Shown here: positions 9,001-17,167 of the stretch, in pieces | Layout: the number at the start of each line of letters is the position of its first letter | How positions within the stretch are numbered: position 1 is the first letter of the stretch | Assembly (NCBI GenBank): GCA_902497035.1 | Contig: CABVDL010000012.1 | Coordinates: 1-40,525, forward strand | Length of the DNA: 40,525 nt | DNA from: an uncultured Prevotella sp. | Lineage (GTDB): Bacteria > Bacteroidota > Bacteroidia > Bacteroidales > Bacteroidaceae | Reading direction: 5' to 3' | Notes under the pieces: model-generated | Databases searched by the model: none | Seen by the model: only the letters and a program-made list of their open reading frames with translations | What the model was told of the DNA's origin: nothing | Position numbers and translations under genes: made by a program

Positions 9001-10081
9001 CGTGCCTTACTATACAGGCTATGTGGGCCAGCTTGCCAGTCCTTTCTCGGCCGGTACGCGCTATGTCAAGGACGATGTAGCCTTCGCGGCAACCCATGCC
9101 CACAATTGCCAGAACGGTACTGATAAGGATTACACCTATCTTTATATGTACAGGTATGTGATACCTTTGACCGACGATGTTGAGTCGGTAACTCTCCCGG
9201 CCAACGATGATGTGTGCCTGCTTGCAGCCACACTGTCAGACAACAGGGCTGACGATGTTCAGCCAGCTACGGCCATCAACACTTATATTGACTACGACGA
9301 GCTGGCGCCTGATGACGAGAAGGACTGTGGGAAGCTGCTGGCGCCGGTCTCGATAAAGTACTCTGCACAGAACGGGACAGCGGAGGGCGCCGCACTGGCG
9401 GCCGATATGGACGAGACTACGAAATGGTGTGTCACGCCAGGCCAGGACGCGTCACCATGGATAGAATACGATTTCAGCGAGCCTGTGGAGGTCTGCCGGT
9501 GGATGGTCCTCAATGCCGGTTGCGAAAGCACGGATTGGATATCGTCTGACTTCGCGCTGCAAGCCTACATTAATGGCAGTTGGCAGAACGTGGACAGCGT
9601 GTCAGGCAATACGGACAATTGTGTTTCCCGTGGTGTCACAGCTTTCAAGGCCTCCCGCATAAGGCTGCATGTGATAAAAGGGCAGCAGGACGACAATCAC
9701 ACGACCCGCATCTACGAGTTTGCCGTCTATGGACACGACCGCTCAGTATCTTCCGGCATTGGCAGCAATTATGCCCGCGATGCCGGGGCGAGCATAAAGC
9801 TCTTTGGATGCCATCCCAATCCATGCAGCGGCTCAACGACCATAGAATTCAAAGTGCCGGAGGGATTGCAGGCCGCCAGGCTGGAGATGTTTGACCATGC
9901 CGGAAGGCTGGTAGGACATCGAAGAATATCCGTGCCGGGGACTGATGCCGGAGGTGGCGTGAAGACATTCACCTGCCCGGTAGATTTGCCCCAAGGCATA
10001 TACTTCTACAGAATCGTCGCTGAGGGCAAAGGCCAGATGGCGCCATCGGAGACCAAAAGACTGATAGTTGTTACCAGATAA
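6044..10081 (+). CDS. GH38 alpha-mannosidase with F5/8-type domain and T9SS tail
   Basis: A 1345-residue second GH38 alpha-mannosidase. The signal peptide ends near residue 36 (VVATGAKAQ); the ATG at 6062 would give a cleaner signal peptide, so the start is uncertain by a few codons. Catalytic-domain motifs match the first copy: D-S-H-L-D-T-Q-W-N-W (H49, D51), P-D-C-F-G with D163, and Q-H-H-D-G-I-T-G-T. A discoidin-like domain lies at about 1110-1240 (DETTKWC). The last 80 residues form a type IX secretion sorting domain (CHPNPCSGSTTIEF, then LPQGIYFYRI and KRLIVV), so this copy is probably exported to the surface, unlike the first. The GLUG-protein gene starts 30 bp downstream, indicating co-transcription. 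Which mannose linkage each copy prefers cannot be read from the sequence. Confidence 0.93.
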   Translation: MMHNREMRRWSRQVAMARLGAVAAMLCVVATGAKAQADHKTLFLISDSHLDTQWNWDVRTTIGEYVHNTMTQNFPLLDKYPYFNFNFEGAIKYRWMKEYWPSDYAKLKKYIASGRWHVSGCSVDANDVMTTSAESIMRNWLYGSEFFQKEFGVRGGHDVMLPDCFGFSYALPSLAHHCGMTGFHTAKLAWGSSDYGQLPDWGLWQGVDGSQIYAVYKPGAYDTHEDYNHDLTTDASLLSQINNNYSNYGTAVEIRYVGPRSDHGGGLQDNASSSGENTPYWLNYSASKTTGQIDVCLASPDSIFSYLNTYRNQKYSVWNNELPMLTHGVGAYTSRGMLKRWNRRTELLADAAEKASSLATWLGTETYPQQTISESWMRMLWQQHHDGITGTSIPRAYTFSENEYVLANKTLANVLTQSVGSAARMLDTQVEGTPIVVYNPLSFNRTDITEASVHVGSRPDPLAVSVYGPDGKEVLSQVTGYDEAGQNLKFIFAATVPSLGMAVYDVRIGTRSAMKSSLSQNAAALTLDNGAYRVTLNKASGDVQSLSRDEDSRQFVATCSQQMLHDNSTSWPSWEIKYADVAAQPYATVNDVVSITPAEAGPLRSSFRVERQKEGSRFVQYVSMNALNNRVDFKNEVDWQTRATMLKAAFNFMFGNDKATYDISLGTIQRGNRSEGQYEVQGHQWADVTNPSATYGVSVLNDSKYGWDKPNNMQLRLTLIHTPGVGSGYTYQSLQDLGVNQFTYSLFPHEGAWGTATQKAASELNQPLTGFVTDKHAGALGRTVSFVSASTDSVSIKALKKAENSDEMIVRVYEWAGKDLKNVSLTFPTDIVSAREVNGLEEPVGDVDWSGNRLTFDIGHYQPKTFAVRFAAPSAAAPDKVNNMAVGLDYDADVMSYNDKRTDATSSLVSLAYPAELVPDTVSDGNVTFRMGDRTAGHCNAVRCKGQTVRLSRAAGQNKLYVLMMSTKQGGADATFKAGDAAYTFHVPYYTGYVGQLASPFSAGTRYVKDDVAFAATHAHNCQNGTDKDYTYLYMYRYVIPLTDDVESVTLPANDDVCLLAATLSDNRADDVQPATAINTYIDYDELAPDDEKDCGKLLAPVSIKYSAQNGTAEGAALAADMDETTKWCVTPGQDASPWIEYDFSEPVEVCRWMVLNAGCESTDWISSDFALQAYINGSWQNVDSVSGNTDNCVSRGVTAFKASRIRLHVIKGQQDDNHTTRIYEFAVYGHDRSVSSGIGSNYARDAGASIKLFGCHPNPCSGSTTIEFKVPEGLQAARLEMFDHAGRLVGHRRISVPGTDAGGGVKTFTCPVDLPQGIYFYRIVAEGKGQMAPSETKRLIVVTR

Positions 10082-10111
10082 CTATATAACTTAACTAAAA
10101 ACATTACGACT

Positions 10112-13100
10112 ATGGGTAAAAATTTACAGACCAAAGCAAGAATGATGGCATTCGCAGCCGCTTGTTTGCTTTCCTCGGCAGTAAGTGCTCAGACGCAGAT
10201 TACCGACGAGGCCGGATTGAAGGCTATAGCCAATGATCTCAGTGGCAATTACGTGCTTGCCGCCGACATCACATTGACTGGGCAATGGACACCTTTGGGC
10301 ACGGAGGCTTCTCCGTTTACGGGTACCTTTGACGGCAGCGGACACTCCATCAAGGGCTTGAACGTGACGGCGAGCAGAGACCTTGACAACTCTGGACTTT
10401 TTGGCTACGCCAAGGGAGCTACGTTGAAAAACGTCTTCATTATCGGCGCAAGAGTTGACGGCGACGAGCACATCGGTATCCTTCTCGGCAATGCCAAGCA
10501 GGTGACCATCAGCGGTGTGATGACGAGTGGTGTCGTCACAGGCCGCGATCACGTAGGCGGTATTGTGGGTGACGCGAGCGGCAGCGCGGACAATGGAGAG
10601 TTCACTTCCATTTCCAACTGTATGTCAACCGCCGGCGTCTTCAGCCGCAATTATCAGCCTGGCGGCATTGCAGGTATCGTCAATGCGGCCAATATTGACA
10701 AATGCTTCTTCTACGGCTCAGCTACGGCTGAGAGCGGCTATACCGGCGCTGGCGGCATCTCCGCACTCATCGACGGAGGCGCAGGCACGTTCACCAATAA
10801 CGTCAGTGCCGCCGTCTATATCAAGGGAGACGCGTCGGTTGGCAATTCCGATCCTAAGAACGACTATGAGCATGCGCATTCCATTGTAGGCTGGAGCAAT
10901 AATGGTACGGCGAACTTCGGTACCAACCTCAGCTCTGCGGCTACCGTCATCTACAGTGCCGGAAAGGAACGCGACCATGCCGAGCTGGCCGGCGATTTCC
11001 AAGGTACGGAAACCTCGGTTGCCGACCTGCAGAAGTCGGTCACCTATACCGGACTGGGATGGGGCGCCGAGTGGTCATTGGCCGATGGACGCTATCCTGT
11101 TCTGGCGGGCATGAAGGTGCCGTTTGACGGTGACTACATTGGCGTCAACACACCTGCTGAAGTAAACGTAGTGGGCGGACATTATGAGAGCGGTGCCAAG
11201 TCGGCTCTTGGCCGCACGGTCACCATTTCATCTTCCGACGCAAATGTGGCTACGGTCACTGGAACGGAGATTAGCTTCGTAGGCGCAGGTACGGCTACCA
11301 TCACCTATACTACGACCGGTGATGCCTACGTGAACGGTGCTACTTATGCACAGACATTTACCGTGACGGAAACCAACTACAACATCGCCACGGCCCAGGA
11401 TCTGCTCAACATCAAGTATAACACTGAGGGCGACTACAAGCTTACGGCCGACATCGACATGAGCGGCGTTACGTTCTCTCCGCTCCCCGACTTCACTGGC
11501 TCGCTTGATGGCCAGGGACATGTCATCCGCAACTTGACTTTCAACAATGCCAATCAGGACCAGGCTGCCCTCTTCTCAACAACCCATGGCGCAACCATCA
11601 AGAATCTTGGTATTGAAGGCGCCAATATCGTGGGCAACGCAAACGCAGCCGCAATCGTGGGGCGCGCCTATGGCGGCACCATCCAGAGCTGCTATGTGGC
11701 CAACTCCTATATTGAGGGCCGCGACCACGTGGGTTCTATCACTGGTGATATGAACGCCAACGACAATGGAGGTGTCACCATTTCCGACTGCCTCTCCGAC
11801 GCCAGGCTTAAGACCCGCTCGTATCAGGTTGGCGGACTCGTAGGAGTGTCCAATGCCGGTACCATCCAGAATTGCTATTTCTCGGGAACGGTTGATGGTA
11901 ATTCCTCTTGCTCGGCCGGCATTATTTCCTTGCTTGACTCTGATGACCATCTGACCACCGTCCAGAACAACCTGTCGGCTGCTTCGCATATCTATAACGG
12001 CAGTCAGGACCGTATCATCGGTACGGCAGGCCGCAAGCTAACCATGACCAACAACTACGCAGTGGCCTCAATGAATATTGGCAGCCGCGGTTCAGCTTTC
12101 TCGGGAACATCGGATGCCGCTGGCTCAAATGGTGAGACCGTGGATGATGCTACGGCCAAGACCCGTGACTTCTATGTCAACACGCTCGGCTGGGATTTCG
12201 ACAAAACATGGAAATTCCTTGAAGGCACTGAGGGAAAGATGTACCCGGTGCTCAGCTGGATGAACGCCCCGCTGCCGACGGAGATTTTTGACCTGCCTAA
12301 TGAGAATACGTCAGTGCTTTACAGTGAGGGTGCTGAGTTCCTCGACCTCTCGCCGATACATGGCTCTTGGGGACAGGACCTGAAATACAACATTACTGAC
12401 GGCACAAGCCTGGTATCGACTTCTGACGATGAGCCCAACAAGATTTATGTGGGCAATGACAATGGTGAGTTTGTGGGTGCCGGTAATGTTACGGTATCTG
12501 TTGAGAATGCGGCCGACATTGCTTCCTCGCTTACCCTTTCCCCGACATCGTTCACGTTCTATGTGGACCAGTCAGGTCTCACCACTGAGATTTCTACGCC
12601 TGAGCAGTTTGCCACGCTCATCAACCGCAATCTTGCCGGTACTTACACGCTGACCAAAGACATTGACATGAGCAGCTATGATGGCTTCAAGGGCATTGCC
12701 GTAAGCGGCACTCCGTTCTCCGGCACTCTTGACGGTCAGGGCCATAAGGTATCGGGCCTCACGGTGAAATACACCGATGGCGGTACCAATGAGGGCATAT
12801 TCGGCCAGACGGCCGGCGCAACCTTCAAGAACATAGCTTTCGAGAACATCCTTGTTGATGCCGGCTATTCCGCCAACCATGTTGGCTTCATAGGTTCTGC
12901 CTCAAACACTACTTTCGACCAGGTGGCCATCACGGGCAAGGTAATCGGCAATGACCACGTAGCTCTGCTTGCCGGTGACGGAGATGGCATCACCGTAACC
13001 AACACGGCGCTTTGGGGTGTCGTTGACGGCCGCTCGCAGTGTGGTGGCTTTGCAGGCTGCACCCTTGAGGGAGGCGCCTCGTTTGACAAGTGCCTGAGCA

Positions 13101-13780
13101 ATGTGGATGTGAGCTGCTCGTTCCGCGGCTGGGCCGGTGGTTTCGTCGGACTTATCGACAAGGCCAACAGCACGGTCACCATCAGCAACTGCGTCTCGCT
13201 GGGCAACATGTCGTCGGCCGGCGACGGCTCTCCGAAGGTGGCCGCACCGTTTATTGCAGGCAATGGAGCTGGCGATAATCCAAATGCCGTTGTCAACTTC
13301 AATGAGAACAATCTCTATAATTCAGAGGCCAAGATTACCGCTGACAACATTGGCGACGCTTGGCCGTCAAAGCACGAGACTGCTGACGGCGGTTCCGTAT
13401 CGGCCGCAACTGCACAGAACACTACAGTGCTGAAGAACAAGGCCACCTACACGAACATCGGCTGGGACTTCGACAAGATATGGACCATGGACGAGGGAAG
13501 CTATGGCTATCCAGTCCTTCGCATCTTCTCAAAGGGCGTACTCAACGGCATCAGCAATGTTGCCTCATCGAAGACTACTATCAGTGTGGCCAACGGCAAG
13601 CTGAATGTCAGTGGCCTGGCCAACGGTACCCGCCTCAGTGTCTATAGCGTATCCGGACAAAAGGTAGGCGAGACCCAGGTGGGCGCCTCCTCAGTCAGAA
13701 TGAGCCTTCCTGCCAAGGGACTCTACATTGTCACTGTCAATGGCAAGTCTCATGGCACCTATAAGGTTATGAACAAATAA
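10112..13780 (+). CDS. Secreted GLUG-repeat beta-helix protein, putative surface glycan-binding protein
   Basis: A 1222-residue secreted protein. A signal peptide (about 1-26) is followed by three similar beta-helix-type modules at about 30-330, 430-720 and 830-1130. Each opens with a stretch like 'AxQDLLNI...GxYxLTxDIDMSG' and a G-x-L-D-G-Q-G-H motif, then runs of short repeats with GG-I/L-V/A-G turns typical of GLUG modules. A bacterial Ig-like segment at about 340-425 (DANVATVTG, GAGTATITY) separates the first two. The end is a T9SS-like tail (LSVYSVSGQKVG, LPAKGLYIVTVNG). No catalytic motif is recognised. Because it sits between a T9SS-tailed mannosidase and susC/susD, a glycan-binding role at the surface is reasonable, but adhesion to a host or other cell is an alternative. 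It is co-transcribed with the second GH38 gene. Confidence 0.75.
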   Translation: MGKNLQTKARMMAFAAACLLSSAVSAQTQITDEAGLKAIANDLSGNYVLAADITLTGQWTPLGTEASPFTGTFDGSGHSIKGLNVTASRDLDNSGLFGYAKGATLKNVFIIGARVDGDEHIGILLGNAKQVTISGVMTSGVVTGRDHVGGIVGDASGSADNGEFTSISNCMSTAGVFSRNYQPGGIAGIVNAANIDKCFFYGSATAESGYTGAGGISALIDGGAGTFTNNVSAAVYIKGDASVGNSDPKNDYEHAHSIVGWSNNGTANFGTNLSSAATVIYSAGKERDHAELAGDFQGTETSVADLQKSVTYTGLGWGAEWSLADGRYPVLAGMKVPFDGDYIGVNTPAEVNVVGGHYESGAKSALGRTVTISSSDANVATVTGTEISFVGAGTATITYTTTGDAYVNGATYAQTFTVTETNYNIATAQDLLNIKYNTEGDYKLTADIDMSGVTFSPLPDFTGSLDGQGHVIRNLTFNNANQDQAALFSTTHGATIKNLGIEGANIVGNANAAAIVGRAYGGTIQSCYVANSYIEGRDHVGSITGDMNANDNGGVTISDCLSDARLKTRSYQVGGLVGVSNAGTIQNCYFSGTVDGNSSCSAGIISLLDSDDHLTTVQNNLSAASHIYNGSQDRIIGTAGRKLTMTNNYAVASMNIGSRGSAFSGTSDAAGSNGETVDDATAKTRDFYVNTLGWDFDKTWKFLEGTEGKMYPVLSWMNAPLPTEIFDLPNENTSVLYSEGAEFLDLSPIHGSWGQDLKYNITDGTSLVSTSDDEPNKIYVGNDNGEFVGAGNVTVSVENAADIASSLTLSPTSFTFYVDQSGLTTEISTPEQFATLINRNLAGTYTLTKDIDMSSYDGFKGIAVSGTPFSGTLDGQGHKVSGLTVKYTDGGTNEGIFGQTAGATFKNIAFENILVDAGYSANHVGFIGSASNTTFDQVAITGKVIGNDHVALLAGDGDGITVTNTALWGVVDGRSQCGGFAGCTLEGGASFDKCLSNVDVSCSFRGWAGGFVGLIDKANSTVTISNCVSLGNMSSAGDGSPKVAAPFIAGNGAGDNPNAVVNFNENNLYNSEAKITADNIGDAWPSKHETADGGSVSAATAQNTTVLKNKATYTNIGWDFDKIWTMDEGSYGYPVLRIFSKGVLNGISNVASSKTTISVANGKLNVSGLANGTRLSVYSVSGQKVGETQVGASSVRMSLPAKGLYIVTVNGKSHGTYKVMNK

Positions 13781-13792
13781 AATGTGAAGATA

Positions 13793-13828
13793 GGCAGGGG
13801 ATGTTTCCTTAAGGTCGCATCCCCTGCC
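13793..13828 (+). terminator. Hairpin between GLUG gene and susC-like gene
   Basis: A perfect 11-bp stem (GGCAGGGGATG with CATCCCCTGCC) with a 14-nt loop lies 13 bp after the GLUG stop codon and 33 bp before the susC-like start. It is followed by AATATATTAG, not a T-run. No promoter box is seen between it and susC, so it may act as a partial terminator or RNA-processing site that sets the ratio of upstream to downstream expression. Confidence 0.5.
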
Positions 13829-13860
13829 AATATATTAGAATATCCATCGGCATATGCCGT

Positions 13861-16800
13861 ATGAAACTAACCATTATATTTTTAATAATGCGAATATCAA
13901 TCCAACATACAATAAAGTGGGCCTGCTTGTTGCTGACCCTGCTTCTCAGCATTCCTGCCCTTGCCGCAGGGCCGTTGAAAGTTACGGGACGTGTCGTCGA
14001 TACCAACGGTGAGGTCCTGATAGGAGTGACCATCAAGGAAAAGGGCACAGATGCCTCTGCCGTCACCGATGTCAATGGCAACTACACCATAACCTGTAAA
14101 AGCGCGCATCCTGTGCTCACGGCTCAGTACGTTGGTTTCCAGCCATTGGAGTCAAAGGTGCATGGAACATTGTGCGATATGATTATGCATGAGGACGTAG
14201 GCAAGCTCGATGAGGTTGTCGTCACCGGTTATACTACATCGAAAAAGGTGTCGGTGCTTGGCGCGCAATCCACGCTAAAGATGGAGCAGGTGAAGGCCCC
14301 GGTCGCCAACCTTAGCTCCGTGCTTGCCGGCCGCGTGTCGGGTGTGATGTCTGTTCAGCGTACCGGCCTTCCCGGCCAGGACGACTCTGACATCTGGATT
14401 CGCGGACTGTCCACGCTGACCAACCGCAACGAGGGTCCCCTGGTACTCGTCGATGGCATAGAGCGCAGCTTCAGCCAGCTCGACCCTGAGGATATTGAGT
14501 CTATTACGGTACTTAAGGATGCAGCCTCTACCGCAGTCTATGGCGTGCGGGGTGGCAATGGCGTCATCATCATTACTACGAAGCCCGGTATCGTCAGCAA
14601 ACCGAAATTCACAGTCGATTTCTATCAGGGATTGACGCAGCTCACCAAGATACCTGACCTCGTGGGCGGCATAGAGTATATGAATGCCGTCAATGAGGCT
14701 TATCAGCACTCCCGCGGACGCGCCTACTATTCAGACCAGTACATCATGAACACAAAGATTGCCAACAATATGCCCCTCAACGCAGATGAGCAGGCCTACG
14801 CACAGACCGTTGCCGGCAATCCTACCATCAACAAGTATCTCTATCCGAATGTTGACTGGATGAAGGAACTCTATCACAAATATGGATGGAACCGCCGTGT
14901 CAATGTCAACATACGTGGTGGCGCGCCCAATGCCACTTATTATATATCGCTGTCGTATTATAATGAGAAGGGCTTGACCAAGGACGATCCGGCTCAGGAC
15001 TACAGTTCTGAGATTACATACGACCGCTACAACTTCCTGTCAAACATCAACCTCAAGGCCTCGAAGACCACGACCATCGACATGGGTGTGAGCGGCTATC
15101 TCACGGGCGGACACTATCCGGCGCAGTCCATCGGCACTATCTTCGGCAAGGCCATGAGCACCAACCCCGTCATTTATCCTGTACAGTATGCCAATGGGGC
15201 CAACCCGGGCAACTCTCCCGACAACCGCGAGCTTGACAGCCCGTGGGTGACGCTCACCCGCCGTGGCTACTCCCAGCAGAACACAACCCAGATCAACACC
15301 AACCTCAAGCTGCATCAGGACCTGGGCTTCTGGAACTGGAGCAAGGGACTCTCTGCAAGGGCGCTGGTCTCTTTCGATGTCAAGGCCAACCAGAACCTTA
15401 CATACAATGTGGATATGTCAACGTGGCGTCCGACAGGCACCATGGACCCGACTACCGGGGTGTGGCTCCTCGACGAGCATCTCTACCCGGTGCTTACCGC
15501 CGATGCCGACGGCAAACCGCTCACTTATGACACGGACCCGACAAAGCTCATCCTCTCTGAGATGTACAAGGGCAACAACTCCATGTCGGTCTCTTCTGAC
15601 AAGTGGGTGTACCGCACCTTCTATTTCGAGGCAGCGATGGACTATAAGCGCATATTCGGAAAGAGGCACACGGTCTCCGGCCTGCTGCTTTTCAACATGC
15701 GCAATTATCTCGACGCCAATACCGCCTCACTTTTCACCACTCTTCCATACAAGCAGGAGAGCCTGTCGATAAGGGCTACATACGACTACGCCAACCGCTA
15801 TTTCGCCGAGTTCAATGGCGGCTACACAGGCTCGGAGAATTTCGAGCCGGGACATCGTTTTGGCTTCTTCCCCGCATGGGCCGTCGGCTGGGTGCCGTCG
15901 GAGGAGCCGTGGTGGAAACCCATTTCCAGCATCATCTCATTCCTCAAAATCCGCTATTCTGACGGCTACGTCGGCAATGACTCGTCAGGCAGCCGCTTTG
16001 CCTATTTCACGCAGATTGGCTTCTCCGACAAAAATAACAATTATTCGACCTATTGGAGCCGCAATGGCGCCACGGGAGCCATGTATTATGACAATTATGG
16101 CTATAAGGCACAATGGTCTAAGATCCATAAGCGCGACCTCGGCATAGAGGTCAACTTCTTCAAGGACGACCTGACGTTTGTATTTGATTTCTTCAACGAG
16201 CGCCGCACGAATATCTTCGTGTCGCGTGAGAACGTGCCTTTTGTTGCAGGTTTCGCAAAAGGAATTTCTGCCAATATGGGCGTCGTGAAGAATACCGGCT
16301 TCGAGGCAAGCTTTGAATACAGCCATACATTCAATAAGGACTTGTGGCTTTCTATTCGTGGCAATATGACCCAAAACCACGACAAGGTGATTGAGAATGC
16401 TCAGGCAGACCCGGCCTATCCTTGGCTTGACCAGCGTGGCCACAATGTGCTCGCACAGTGGGGATATGTCGCCGAGGGCCTTTATACGAGCGATGAGCAG
16501 ATCAAGGAGCGCAACATCACGCAGTTCGGTGAGACTTATCCGGGTGAGCTCGTGAAGCCGGGCGACATCATGTACAAGGACCTGAACGGTGACGGACACA
16601 TTGATGAATACGACCGTGAGTGCATCAGCCGCGGCGACCTGCCGGAAATCTATTACGGCTTTGGCGGCGACTTGCGCTATAAGAACATAGGTCTCGGCGT
16701 TCTTTTCCAGGGCACGGCCAAGGCCGACCGCATACTCTCTGGCGACGGCATTCTTCCTTTCCAGAGCTCGTCAGGCGGAGGTACGCTCTATGCCAACATC

Positions 16801-17142
16801 ACCGACCGCTGGTCTGAGAGTGACCCGACTAAAACCGACGTGTTCTATCCGCGCCTGGCGTGGGGTGCCAACGATGCGTCCAACATCAACAACTATGTGC
16901 CTTCAACCTGGTGGAAGCGCGATATGGGCTTCCTGCGCCTTAAGCAGTTCACCATCTCGTATTACTTCCCCAAGTCGTGGCAGCTCGGCGGATTTATCAA
17001 GGGAGGACGTTTCTACTTTATGGGTGAGAATGTCCTGACGTGGAGCAAGTTTAAGTTGTGGGACCCCGAGCTTAATACATCCAATGGCATTTCCTACCCC
17101 AATGTCCGCACTTTCTCTCTTGGTGTGAATTTTAGCTTTTAA
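13861..17142 (+). CDS. SusC/RagA-family TonB-dependent outer-membrane transporter
   Basis: A 1093-residue TonB-dependent transporter that would import oligosaccharides across the outer membrane together with the SusD partner encoded next. After a signal peptide there is a carboxypeptidase-D-like domain (about 37-120, VTGRVVDTNGE...VTDVNGNYTI). The SusC hallmark D-E-V-V-V-T-G-Y starts at residue 117. The plug (about 120-240) carries LVDGIERS and LKDAASTAVYGVRG, and the remainder is the beta barrel, ending in an aromatic residue (LGVNFSF) as barrel proteins do. No STN signalling domain precedes the carboxypeptidase-like domain, so anti-sigma signalling is not expected. The ATG at 13888 gives a compact signal peptide and is an equally good start. 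The SusD gene begins 25 bp downstream. Confidence 0.95.
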   Translation: MKLTIIFLIMRISIQHTIKWACLLLTLLLSIPALAAGPLKVTGRVVDTNGEVLIGVTIKEKGTDASAVTDVNGNYTITCKSAHPVLTAQYVGFQPLESKVHGTLCDMIMHEDVGKLDEVVVTGYTTSKKVSVLGAQSTLKMEQVKAPVANLSSVLAGRVSGVMSVQRTGLPGQDDSDIWIRGLSTLTNRNEGPLVLVDGIERSFSQLDPEDIESITVLKDAASTAVYGVRGGNGVIIITTKPGIVSKPKFTVDFYQGLTQLTKIPDLVGGIEYMNAVNEAYQHSRGRAYYSDQYIMNTKIANNMPLNADEQAYAQTVAGNPTINKYLYPNVDWMKELYHKYGWNRRVNVNIRGGAPNATYYISLSYYNEKGLTKDDPAQDYSSEITYDRYNFLSNINLKASKTTTIDMGVSGYLTGGHYPAQSIGTIFGKAMSTNPVIYPVQYANGANPGNSPDNRELDSPWVTLTRRGYSQQNTTQINTNLKLHQDLGFWNWSKGLSARALVSFDVKANQNLTYNVDMSTWRPTGTMDPTTGVWLLDEHLYPVLTADADGKPLTYDTDPTKLILSEMYKGNNSMSVSSDKWVYRTFYFEAAMDYKRIFGKRHTVSGLLLFNMRNYLDANTASLFTTLPYKQESLSIRATYDYANRYFAEFNGGYTGSENFEPGHRFGFFPAWAVGWVPSEEPWWKPISSIISFLKIRYSDGYVGNDSSGSRFAYFTQIGFSDKNNNYSTYWSRNGATGAMYYDNYGYKAQWSKIHKRDLGIEVNFFKDDLTFVFDFFNERRTNIFVSRENVPFVAGFAKGISANMGVVKNTGFEASFEYSHTFNKDLWLSIRGNMTQNHDKVIENAQADPAYPWLDQRGHNVLAQWGYVAEGLYTSDEQIKERNITQFGETYPGELVKPGDIMYKDLNGDGHIDEYDRECISRGDLPEIYYGFGGDLRYKNIGLGVLFQGTAKADRILSGDGILPFQSSSGGGTLYANITDRWSESDPTKTDVFYPRLAWGANDASNINNYVPSTWWKRDMGFLRLKQFTISYYFPKSWQLGGFIKGGRFYFMGENVLTWSKFKLWDPELNTSNGISYPNVRTFSLGVNFSF

Positions 17143-17167
17143 CTCTGAATAATACACATTATTATAT

